A program made the translations under genes and the position numbers. Positions 9,350 to 19,722 of a stretch of DNA of 64,000 bases are shown here, in pieces. The notes under the pieces are model-generated. The model made no database searches. It worked only from the letters and a program-made list of their open reading frames with translations, and was not told the DNA's origin. The stretch spans positions 26,822,177 through 26,886,176 of the forward strand of contig CM070596.1 in NCBI GenBank assembly GCA_036346395.1, written 5' to 3'. Source of the stretch: Hsuehochloa calcarea (taxonomy: Eukaryota; Streptophyta; Magnoliopsida; Poales; Poaceae). The first letter of the stretch is position 1. Every line of letters begins with the position of its first letter.

Positions 9350-12300
9350 CACAGCCGAGGTTGACTCTAGAGTCGACTCATCCGCGAAGTCTCCACCACT
9401 CCGAGGGAGGTTCCTCAAGTCATTGCGCTTTGTCCGTAGATGAAAGGATAGAGCGCCTAAAGGTAATCAAAAGTTGATTCTTTCTTTAGGACTTTATAGT
9501 CGAGAAGATACTTACGACTAAAGATGATCGAGAATATCTTACGATCGTGAAAGAGTCGAGAAAAACTTACGACTTGGTACTTGTCGAGAAAACTTACGAC
9601 TAATTAGTCATTCTTCTTTTCTCGCTTTGCTTTACGTAAAGTAGGCATGGAAAATCTTCGTGACGACGAAGAAGTCGATCGATGACTATTGGCGCTGGGT
9701 TGTCGAAGACAAAGGCTCGGCTCCTCCCTCCAAGAGACGCCGACTTGTAAAATCACGACAAAGGGGAGCAAGCTCAAGCTCGTTTTTCGACTGCACTTTC
9801 TACAGGCTCGCGGCACCGTAGTCAGATCTCGGCCGAGGCCGCAGCCTATCGGGCCGAGGAGGTTGAGGCACCAATCTCTTAAGCGCAAACCTCGCAAGGC
9901 TAAGGTATCCTTCGTTATGACAAAGAATCTTTCGCAGCTTCGCCACTCCTAGTTTTGTTAGGCAACCGAAAAGGAGAATTGGAAAGATTTTGTGTCTTTA
10001 TGAAGGACGATGTCGCATCGCGACAACTCGCAATCGAGGGCGTGGTCGCTTTGGAATGGTCGAGACCGATTTCGCCATCCAGAGAAACAGAAACCGTAGC
10101 TCGTTCCTGCTCAAACTCTACGACTGCACGTGGTCGTGAATCGAGCCGATTGTTGAACCTCACTGACGTGGTCGTGGAGAAGAAAAGGTCCTCCGCTGGG
10201 AGGATTGCCCCAAAATTCCCGGTTAAGACTGTGGTGCGAGGTATGTGAAATTTACTAAAGTGTAAGAACGACATTTACCTTTTTTTTCACAACCCGATTT
10301 GCTTTTCTTTATTTCACCGACTTCTTCACCCCCGAATGCTTCGTTGATAAGTCCATTGCCATCCCTTCACCATCGAGGAGGTGACAATGGAGGTGGTCAA
10401 GCATCACCCTTGGCCCAGTGGCCGATGAAGTCGAGACTCCAGAGTGACTCCCACATCCGCCGAAGTTGTAGCTACGACCTTGAAGTAGCGGCCGTTATCG
10501 TTGAGGTGACCGCCACGATCGCCGAGGTCGAGAAACAACAAGGGCACTGTGGAAGCCTCGTCAAGGCGGTGACCAGCTTGTGCACCGCCTGGGAAGGAAA
10601 TTGTAGGAGGCGCTTCCTTCCCTACCCAAAGGGAAGTTACGTAACCGTAAGGAGAAAATTTCAACTTCGTGGTGACTTTTTGGGCCCGCCTCCGTCGTGG
10701 GTCTCTCACAGATTCGTGACCGAAGTCCCCATCCCAAAGATATTCCCAATACGGAGAATACTTTTGATAACGAGCGCCGAGAAGGTGTGGTGGGACAAAG
10801 TCGCGAGGATAGATAAGTCGCAGTAACCCTGACCTTGTATATTCGATGTTTGCTAGACGACTATGAATGTAAGTATCTTCAAAATACTTATATATGTGAC
10901 TTTCCTTCTCTTCTCACTGCTTTCTTTTGCGTAAAGCTCTAGAGCAAATTGTCGTTGTCGTGAGTATCATCGACAACTTTTAGAGCTAAGACAGAGAAAG
11001 AACTACTCGTGCAGAGGCAGAGATGGTAAGTCATTTATCATTCATAATTGTTTTCGACTTAAATACTGTGATAATGTTTTACGAGAATAGTCATGGAAGA
11101 AACTCATGACAAAGTACTAGTCGTAAAAAGCTTACGACTACTTACAACTGTGTAGTGGTCGAGAAAGACTTACAACCATATCGTAGTCGAGAAAAACTTA
11201 CGACTAGGTCAAGAGTTGTAGAAGTACTTACAACCATTCTATGATGTTTATCTTCGCTCGCTCTTTGTAGGTTAAACAAGGATACGAAGACCTTAATGAT
11301 TCACTCGACTATGAAAAAGAAGAGTCGAGGAGGCTAAGGAACGAAGTATTAGTCCTCCTGATAGACTTCGAGAGACTGCTCTCGATCTAAAAGATTGCAG
11401 AAAAATAAACAAGAAGTTCTCAACTTAAGACGCTTTTGATCTTTAACCTTTACCCGACTCTCCTTTCTTCTCCGTGATAAAGAAAAAGAGATGCGAAGCT
11501 TCGCATCAAGTTCAAGAAAAGCTTTGGTCATTCAGAGTTTTCCCAGACACGCGAATAAGGATCAAGAACTCGAGGGTCTTAGAACTCACCAATGTAAGTA
11601 ATTCTTTACCCGTTATCCTTTTGAGTATTTTCCTTTTCTAATGCCAATTTCTTGTTCGTAAATTGTCGTCCAATTGAGAAGGCTCGAGGTCAAATCCAAG
11701 AAAAACCTTGATCTACAATGAGTCCATCCGCATCGCTAAGATGAATGCAGAGGACATCGAGCATGGGAGAAAAAGCACATCAAACCATTGCTTCCCATCG
11801 AGAAGAGGTTAAGAAACTGGATTCTCAATTAGTAGGTAAGAAATGCTTTTACCTATAATTATCTTTGTGTTATCTTCCTCCGTAAGTTTATTTTCGCTTG
11901 ACCGATTTTATTCTTTTCGTAACAAGTGGTCGAAAACAAGAAACTTCAGCGAGGCCTCGACTTGTACCCAACAGAGATGGAGTCGATGAAGACTAGTCTT
12001 CAAGGCAACATCACTCTCCGAACAATGTGCTTAGTGAGCTACATTCGAGGGAAAACTCCTCGAGAAGATACCATAGCCGCCACACAAGTACCATTGGGGA
12101 ACAAGTCGGAAAATTGCAAGAAATGGTGACCACTCAAGACTAATCTGTCAATCAATAAGGAGGCAATGGTCGCAGTAGTTACGCTTTGGCGAAACTTAAA
12201 GCTCAAGACCCCGCCTTAATGTTAAACCAATCGGCCGACTTCGATCGTCCCAATCGAGGCAAGTCGTCTGATTGAGGAAATGCAATACAGGTAAAAAGGT

Positions 12301-12420
12301 ATGAGGAAATGCAACTAGGCTCTCCCCTTCGTGAGTAATCTTGTAACTACTTTGTAAGGCGTATAATTTCATGATGAGTAATATATGATCCATCTTATTT
12401 CCGAAAATCATCTTGTCGAG
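9350..12420 (+). pseudogene. Distal exon-like pieces of the antisense gene unit
   Basis: Several short coding-like blocks are bounded by splice-like signals. Acceptor-like TTCACAG lies near 9354 and TTTGTAG near 11265. Donor-like GTAAGT or GTAAGA lie near 11025, 11594 and 11834, and GTATGT near 10241. One block (about 9640-9905) carries a basic patch, SKRRRLVKSRQR, plausible as a nuclear signal. Blocks near 9955-10240, 11280-11345 and 11926-12126 are Glu/Lys/Arg-rich like the C-terminal coiled coil of PF04195 proteins. Exact joining is not secure because frameshifts and stops occur. Confidence 0.4.
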
Positions 12421-12629
12421 TAGTTAGTAACTCAAAAGATAATAAACGAATGAAAGACTAAGAATTGAAGTCAAATTAATAACTTTATCCTAGCTCCTCG
12501 ATTATTTGCTTAGATTGTTTAGACAATCTAAGTAAATAGTGTTTCAAATAGGGTTTCAAAACAAAGAGAGGTTTGTTTAACTTATAGTTTTTGTTATGGT
12601 TGTCAAGCACTTGGTCGAAAGAGTAGAAA

Positions 12630-13165
12630 CGACTCGACACTAGGAAGTTCCTTCTAGTGGGCAAGACCACGTGCGAGAGAAAAGGCTTCACTAGGTGATG
12701 TTACCATCTCCGACTAGTTTAATCAAACCAAGAACAAAGAACTTGAGTTAAGCAAACGCCTAGAGGACTTTAATAATTGCTCGCCTCTTTCTCGATGGAC
12801 TCGATAAGTCTTTTCCAAAGAGCAAAAGTAGGAGACTGAGCAACTTAGGAAGTTCCTTCTAGTGGGCGTGACTACATGCAGAGAGGAAAACTTCGACTAG
12901 GTGTGTCTCTTCCTTCACTACCCAAACGAAACGAGTACATCAAAGGTGGTCGAATAAATATATCAAGTGTACTCTACTTAGAATATTTTTGGAAATCATC
13001 AAAAATAAACTAAGATTGAGAGAGTTGGCTTCGAGAACATTTCGATCGGATAAAACCCAAGCTCTTTGTATTGGTGAAAAATGAGTAACGAGTCGATGCT
13101 AGGAAATTCCTTCTAGTGGGCGTAACCACATGCGATAGGAGAAGTTTCGACTAGATGATGTTACT
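12630..13165. repeat. Three spaced copies of a ~65-bp motif
   Basis: Copies lie at about 12637-12702, 12845-12910 and 13099-13164. Each reads TAGGAAGTTCCTTCTAGTGG, then a CACATGC-like word, then a C(T)TCGACTAG or TTCACTAG word. The GGAAGTTCC core is a near-palindrome. Spacing is about 210 and 255 bp, within the 3' non-coding part of the Tat element. Confidence 0.8.
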
Positions 13166-13358
13166 TGTTTTTCGACCAAGATAAAGAAAGCTAGGTGTTT
13201 TTGTATCATAGTCGAAAGATTAAAAAGCACTACTCAAAAAATAAGGCAAGAGAAGTAGAAAGAACTCGACTTTTATTGCTCGAGAAATTGGTCACACATA
13301 GAATTTGCGAATCGGTCGATGTTCCAAGAGTTTGAGAGAACTCGCCCATCTTCCATCG

Positions 13359-14330
13359 CTAGTCGCATCGACTCGCCGGGTTACTTCGACCATCGTAAGG
13401 ACCTTCCCATTTGGGAGAAAGTTTATTCCGATTAGACTTGGATTGGCAGAGCCTCAATACTAAGTCACCTACAAGAAGGTCGCGAGGTTGACCTACGATC
13501 ATAGTATTCGCGCAGGCTTGTTGGTAGACCGCCGAACGGATTAAGGCTATGTTTCTCCTTTCTTCGAGTAGGTTAATGTCATCCGCCGGTTGTTCCCGGT
13601 CCGAGTTGTTGAAAGTTTCAACTCGTGTCGACTGTAATTTTAGCTCCGAGGAAGCATGGCTTCGCCCAAATACTAGAAAACGGTGTTTCTCCTGTTGCTC
13701 GATCGGTGGTCGCATTTAACCGCCCATAACACGGAGGGTAATTCTTGTACCCAAGCCCCGAGCGCTTAATAAGTCGGGTCAAGACTCGGTTTTAATTCTC
13801 GCATTATTTGGCCGCTTGCACGCTCGACCGCCCGCTGCTTTGAGGATGTGCAATGTAAGCATAACATAATTTGGTACCTAACTCGCCGCAAAATTCCCAA
13901 ATTTTGCACTTGCGTAATTGTTTACCATTGTTCGTAATTATCCGACTTAACTCCAAATCGCTAATTACGCATCTCATCATGAACCTTTTTGCTGCTTCCG
14001 ATGTTATCCCAGTTACAGGTTCAGCTTCAATCCATTTTGTGAACGTGTCAATAGCCACAAAAAGGAATTCGAAACCTCCTGGAGCTTTGGGAAACGGTCC
14101 TAGGATATCGAGACCCCAGGTCGCAAAAGGCCAAGAAAGAGGTATTGTCTGTAATGCTTGAGCTGGTTGGTGTATTTGTCTACCATGAAATTGGCACTGG
14201 ACACACTTTTTAACCACCTCCTTAGCATCATACAGGGCTGTAGGCCAGTAAAAACCTTGTCGAAAGGCTTTACCAACCAAGGTTCTGTAGGAAGCATGTG
14301 TCCCACAGATGCCATCGTATATCATGAAGG
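13359..14330 (-). pseudogene. Tat-type integrase, decayed
   Basis: On the minus strand from 14325: a zinc-finger region with HASYRTLVGK and a CVQC pair (HHCC domain), then the core with WGLDILGPFPKAPGGF (first catalytic Asp) and the FVAIDTFTKWIEAEPV strand. The second catalytic Asp is lost: IITNNG where the family has IITDNG. The region of the catalytic Glu is frameshifted. The C-terminal part (13359-13715) has SPRVE-type and LLEERR-IALIRSA, then DLVLRLCQS and LSPKWEGPYDG, typical of the gypsy integrase tail. The original enzyme inserts element DNA into the chromosome; this copy cannot. Confidence 0.88.
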
Positions 14331-14334
14331 AGTG

Positions 14335-15260
14335 TTATTCCTTCGCTTTATGGAATGCATCGCATGAGTATCCCTTGGGTTCCTCGCTTGTAGAGGACTC
14401 CTTCACCAAAGTATACGCTTTGGCTTTTCGGGATAAACGATCTGCCTCAAGATCATCTTCGGCTACGGAACCTTTGCGAAGATATTCGTAGATGGGAGTC
14501 ATCCAGATATCCTCGTAGTCTAATGAGGCCATCTCAATAGGAGGTGTCTCTGGTTCTTCGACTAGAGACGGCTTTTGGAGTTGCTCCAAGAAAACCCCTT
14601 TTGGTACCGTAGATCGGGAAGAAGCCATCCGAGCAAGTTGGTCTCATGAGGAAATTATCCTTTCGAGGGATGAATTGTACCTCAAACCTAAAAATGCTTT
14701 TCTAGCTTGCGAACTTCCGATAAGTATTGAGACATTGTCGAGCCAGAGCACCGTACTCTTTCCGACTTGATTCACGACTAGTTGAGAGTCTCCTCTCACG
14801 AGTAGTCGATTTAATTGAGAGTGCTTTCGCACTCGTATGCCGCCTAGCAAACCTTCGTACTCGCCACATTATTAGTGGCCCGAAAGTTTAATTGTATGGC
14901 ATACTTTAAGGTTTCTCCTAGGAGATACCAGACTACCTCATTTCGAGCCACTTAAAGTAAGTGACCCGTCAAAGTACATCATCCATCGGTCGTGGAATCA
15001 GATCGGGATCCCGAACAGTTCAGATTTGTCCATTCGGCGACAAAGTCCGCCAAGATCTGGATTTTATGGCCGTCGACACGAAATGGAGGTCGAGCTCCCA
15101 AGTTCGACCGACCATTTTGCCATGCGCCCCATTGCTTCCTTATTATGGAGGATTGCTCCCAAAGGAAACTCGACGCACACCTATTTTGTGCGCTCAAAAT
15201 AATGCCGCAGCTTCTCAAGACATGAGGAGGGCATATAGAAGTTTTTGGACTCGAGGGTAA
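14335..15260 (-). pseudogene. Tat-type RNase H and linker, decayed
   Basis: The minus strand contains LLVRGDSQLVVNQVGK, the conserved block around an RNase H active-site Asp. Then comes the linker DYEDIWMTPIYEYLRKG (14335-14628) that precedes integrase in plant gypsy elements. Before it, at 14979-15218, a decayed stretch with FVAEWT and VDGHK-like residues resembles the start of RNase H. Frame changes between the blocks leave no continuous domain. Confidence 0.75.
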
Positions 15261-15529
15261 CGCCCTTAGGCCCGTAAAACTTCGCTAACGTAGTAAACCG
15301 GTCGTTGTACGCCACGCTCTACGACTAGTATCGCGCTTGTCGCTCGTGGCGTGGCAAACTAGGTAAATTAAGAGCGCTCTTCCGCTTTGGAGAAACCGTA
15401 ACAGAGCACTCGAAAGATACCTCTTGACATCCTCAAAGGCGCTGCTTGCCTCGCTTGACCACTCAAAACCTTCATGTCTCCCGAGAAGTTTAAAGAAAGG
15501 TAGTCCTTTTCCCTAGTCGCAATGAAACG

Positions 15530-16360
15530 ACTTAAAGCCGCCATGCACCCAAAGGAGTTTCTCGACTTCCTTTTTGTGTTTGGAGGACGATCCGAGGATG
15601 GCCTTTATTTTTCAGATTTGCTTCGATTCCTCGCTCGTATACTAGGAATCCAAGCAATTTTCCCAAGAAATTCCAAACACACACTTCTCTCGATTGAGTT
15701 TTAAGCTGTGCTTTCGAGGTTGTCGAATGTTTCTTGTAGGTCGCTGATATGATTAAGTCTCTTAATGCTTTTACGACTAGATCATCAACATAGGCTTCCA
15801 AATTCCACCTAATTGAGATGAAAAGTCGATTGCATTAGGCGTTGAAAAGAAGCACCGCATTCTTTAGACCAAATGGCATTTTGACATAGCAAAAGGTACC
15901 AAATGGAGTAATGAATGCGTCTTTTCTTCATCGCTTAAACACATATTGATCCGTGGTATCCGTAATATGCATCTAAAAACTTAATATCTCACAACTCGCA
16001 GAGAATCAACCAAATGATCGATACGAGGTAAAGGGAAATCATCTTTTGGACAAGCTTTATTAAGATCAAGAAAGTCCACGCACATACGCCATTTGCCGCT
16101 TGACTTTTTGACCATTACAGGTTAGCCAACCACTCGGATGGTTGACTTCTCTTATAAAGCCCGCTTTAAGTAGCTTATCCAACTCGATTTAATAGCATCT
16201 CGCCGATCGAGGCAAATCTCCGTAATTTTTGTTTTACAGTACTTTATCAGCCGTAAAGCTAGCCTCGTGCTCGATCACCTCCCAGGGACTCGGCATGTCG
16301 GATGCTTGCCACGCAAAGACATCTGCGTTAGCTCGGAGGAAGGTAATGAGGGCGCCTTCC
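15530..16360 (-). pseudogene. Tat-type reverse transcriptase, decayed
   Basis: Reading the minus strand from about 16130: KKSSGKWRMCVDFLDLNKA, then FPLPRID, TPFGTFCYVKMPFGLKNA and finally AYVDDLVVKA with the catalytic YVDD box at about 15790. These are consecutive RT motifs of Ty3-gypsy elements. Frameshifts and at least one stop separate them. RT copies the element RNA into DNA within the particle. Confidence 0.88.
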
Positions 16361-16399
16361 TATTTGGGGTCGGAAGTCTCCCGATGCGACGCCTTGAGG

Positions 16400-18750
16400 G
16401 CTCTTCTCAAGGCCCGTGAGGAACCTCTTTGACTTGGTCGCTCGCTTTGGTGCGCTTTAAGCTTCGACTTGCTAGTCGGGGTCGACTTTCATCTCGAGTT
16501 GGTATTTGACCAACCATCTCGAGGGATCGACGGCCGCAGCCTATACGCCATCTTTTGTCACACCGAATGGTGATCACTCCTTTGGGACTCGACATCTCTC
16601 GTCCGTGACTTTAAGTTGTCGCTTGGAGTCGTATGCCGATGATCCTCCGTAGATGTGCTCAACGGTATGTTGCGGATCTTGAACGGCATCTCCTCATCAT
16701 CCGACGACTTTGGCCACTCGTATGTCCTACCCGCCGAGAGTAGGGAGTGGTGCTTGCCGCTGTAGTAGTCCTCGAGCTTTCTTTGGAAAACTCCGGCGCT
16801 TCGCGGAGGTCATGTCCTTCCTTTTATGAAAAGGACACCACCTTGGTTTGTCGCTCCTACGATCGTATGCTTACCTTTGCCTTGATCAGAGTACGACTTG
16901 GTGGTTTGGGGCTCTCCATCTTTCACGGCGAACCTCCTTGGAACCACTGGTTTGTGGTTTTGACTTTTATTTTCTTCTTGGACTTTTTGCTTTTTATCCT
17001 TACCAACTTCACCGCTCTCGAGGAGTATATGTTTCTCGATCGATAGTGTTGTTCCACTCGACCGCCTCGTAGCGCTTGCATATCGATCGCCATCTCAAGA
17101 GTTCGACAAAGTTGTTGGGAGGATTCAAAGCAATGTCCTCCGTTATTCTTCTATCATGACTCCTTGCTTAAAAGCCCCGATCACGAGGAATCGAAATTTC
17201 CGATTGAGTTACTTAACCCGACTAAAGCGCTTGATGAATTGACGCAAAGTCTCGTTGTTGTTCTGCTTTATCCGGCAAGTCGCCTTCTTTCCGTATGGTT
17301 GTATGTGCCTTGGAAATTCGCTCAGAGAAGATCGCAGAGGTGTTGCTAAGAGTAGATCGACTCGAGTGGTTGGTTTAATAACCACGATCGAGCGGATCCT
17401 TCGAGCACAAATGAAGGTAATTCGCCATTACATGCTCTCCTCCTCCCGCCGCCGGACAATTGTTAGATAGATCTCAAGAAATTGATGGGATTTTGAGATC
17501 CATCAAATTTCTCCATGTTCATCGGTCGAAATGAGGTGGCTAATGAATCGCTCAATGTCGGCGAAAATGCCCAGATCCAGAATCACTTCTTGACGCCTTC
17601 TTTGTAGGAAAGAAGGGTTAATGTCACCAGTGATCGTATACGACGATACCCTGAACAGTCGACTTGCTCGTAGTAGGTCTCGCTTCTACGAGGAGAATAC
17701 TCGTATTCCACTCGCTAGAATTTCTTTGTCAGTGGTGAATGATCACCTCTCGAGGGGCTTCTTGATCTTCACCGATCGAAAGGTATTTCTCCAATAGGGG
17801 ATCGATTCGCCTTATGGCCGTGTCGATTCCTACGAGAAAATATTCGATTGATCGTAGCCGAGGAAGTCGATTGTCGCGACTACCGAATGTTGTCGATGAG
17901 GTACCTCCACCTTGTCATCACAGTCAAGTCTTTGCGTAATCTCTTCAAAGAAAGAGATCGTACTCGCGCTCGAGCAAGCTCTTGGTCGGGATTCTCGAGT
18001 AGGTCGTTGATGTCTTGGAGTTCTTGTACCTCCTCCGATCGATGTTGAATGCGCCAGCAGTTCTTCCGATCGCAATTTTCTTTCTTCCGACGACATCAAA
18101 ATCCTCCTCATCGTCTTTGAGGCCTTCTTAGTGGAGTGCGAGAATGTCGAGGATTTCTCGCTCATCGAGTGTTGGTTCTCTCTCGCCAACGGTGGTGCCC
18201 TTGCCATTACCACGAGGGGCGCAGCGTGATCTTCGGGAGTGTTCTTATCTCGCCTCCATGAGGTCGACTCGATTTGGGGAAGGACGAAGACCTCCCGCTG
18301 ATGATTCTCACTTGAGCTCGAGGCCTCCCGCTTGAGGAGTGCTCGAGAGACACCATCTCGGCGACTTGGAGTAATCCTCCGTAGGGGAACTCCGGGTTAT
18401 AATCGCTCCGCTCGCAAATGAGATCTGCGGGAGACGGCCGAATTTGCAGAAAAGCATGCTTGATCCCACCCTCTCCGGAGTTACCCCGAGAGAGAGGATC
18501 ACTAGATGCCGTGGAGTCCCGGAATGGTGGCTCCCGTAACTTGACTTACCAAGTCGGACCGCCTTAAGGGGACTTGAACACTTGGAGAAAAACTCGTCGT
18601 GTTGTGAGTCCTCCGGGAGCGGTCCCGGTCGGATTGACCCTTGTCCTTTGAGGGAATTGGCTCCTCCGTTGGACGTATTGTTGTGGGGATAAGGATCCTC
18701 CTCAACTCCATTAATGGGATGGTTTCTCGGAGAATAATCTCCGAGGCAAC
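16400..18750 (-). pseudogene. Tat-type gag and protease region, decayed
   Basis: The gag core is recognisable at about 17150-17290: ETLRQFIKRFSRV followed after a stop by VIGAFKQG, matching the retrotransposon gag (PF03732) pattern. Around 16480-16600, PKGVITIRCD-like sequence resembles the stretch between protease and RT in this lineage; no protease active site was located. The N-terminal gag side (17830-18710) is basic and Arg/Ser-rich in scattered frames. No single frame is open for more than about 130 codons. Confidence 0.65.
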
Positions 18751-18907
18751 ATCACCATCGCGGATGCATCACTCACCGTAGTCGAAACCGCATCCATGTC
18801 GACGCCTCACAGACCGCCAAGTCAAACCAGTTCTCCTCGCTCCATTCTCCCGCCATGATTGCATGAGATTGGAAAAAGAGAGTATGTTGACAAGAGATTA
18901 CCGAAGA

Positions 18908-18926
18908 TCCCCACGGACGGCGCCAA
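18908..18926 (-). promoter_or_regulatory. Primer-binding site of Tat-type element
   Basis: The minus strand reads TTGGCGCCGTCCGTGGGGA a few bases after the 5' LTR. This is the TGGCGCCGT-type primer site common in grass gypsy elements. It fixes the element's orientation. Confidence 0.75.
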
Positions 18927-18933
18927 CCGCCGG

Positions 18934-19678
18934 TGTATTAGAACCGATCTTACGTAAAGATTATTTGATTCGGGGTCTCCTGGAGATGAAATCACGCAGA
19001 GTAGTTGACACGGGATGTTTAGACAGGTTCGAGCCTTTTCCGAGAGAATAATAACCCTAATCCTGTGTGGTGTGGTATTCTTTAATGATTGAGTAAGAAG
19101 CTAAGACTATTACAGATAATCGAACTCCCTTCTTTACTCGCCTTGATGCCCTTATATAGTCGTGAAGGAGTAGCCGCTTTGCCTGCGGAAGAGGCGCCTT
19201 TAATTGAGCCAAGAATGGGCGTGTGATGGCGAGAATTACCGCGCATTGGCTTCCACGCCGCCCGCCATTATCATTCAAAGATAATGGGGTATTTAAGCAC
19301 AATTACTACGCGGGATAGTAGTGCGTGCGACTGCTCGATTCCTTAATCAATTGGACCCACTCACCGTAGGTTTGATTATAAGGTGGTCGAGTTTACCCGG
19401 TCGTAGAAGGACTTACGACCGGTAGCAATGTGAGAAGGACTTGCGACTATGTAGTGGTCGAGAAAGACTTACGACCATGTAGTGGTCGAGAAAGACTTAT
19501 TTACCATAATATAGTCGTAGCAAGACTTACGACTATAGGGGTGATTGTAGAAGATCTTACAATCATTTGGTAGGCCTCTCCTTATAGATATAAGGGTACT
19601 GGGACTATGTGACATCATATTTACCCATAATAAGAATTATAGATAAAAGATAAAATGAGGATTATTAGATCCTCGTCA
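18934..19678 (-). repeat. Tat-type element 5' LTR
   Basis: Partner of 7218-7975. Both end with GATCCTCGTCA on the plus strand. The copy has several one- or two-base deletions relative to its partner. Its inner end differs (CCGGCGG instead of CCGACA). A TATA-like CTATATAAGG on the minus strand lies at 19151-19159. Confidence 0.88.
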
Positions 19679-19722
19679 AGCACTAATCTTCAACTTTGTG
19701 GCGCATAAGTCACAAATGAGCA

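Larger units (their letters stand above)
7218..19678 (-). mobile_element. Tat-type Ty3-gypsy retrotransposon with antisense gene unit
   Basis: Two LTRs of about 750 bp flank about 11 kb. On the minus strand the order is 5' LTR, primer site, gag, RT, RNase H, integrase, then a 5.4-kb 3' region that carries a plus-strand gene-like unit, then PPT and 3' LTR. This order plus a long 3' region with an additional gene fits the Tat lineage of plant gypsy elements. All genes are broken. No matching target duplication exists: the left flank is GTACC (or GTCGG, depending on the LTR start) and the right flank is AGCAC. The flanks are also unrelated, so the element may be a recombinant of two insertions. 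Confidence 0.88.
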
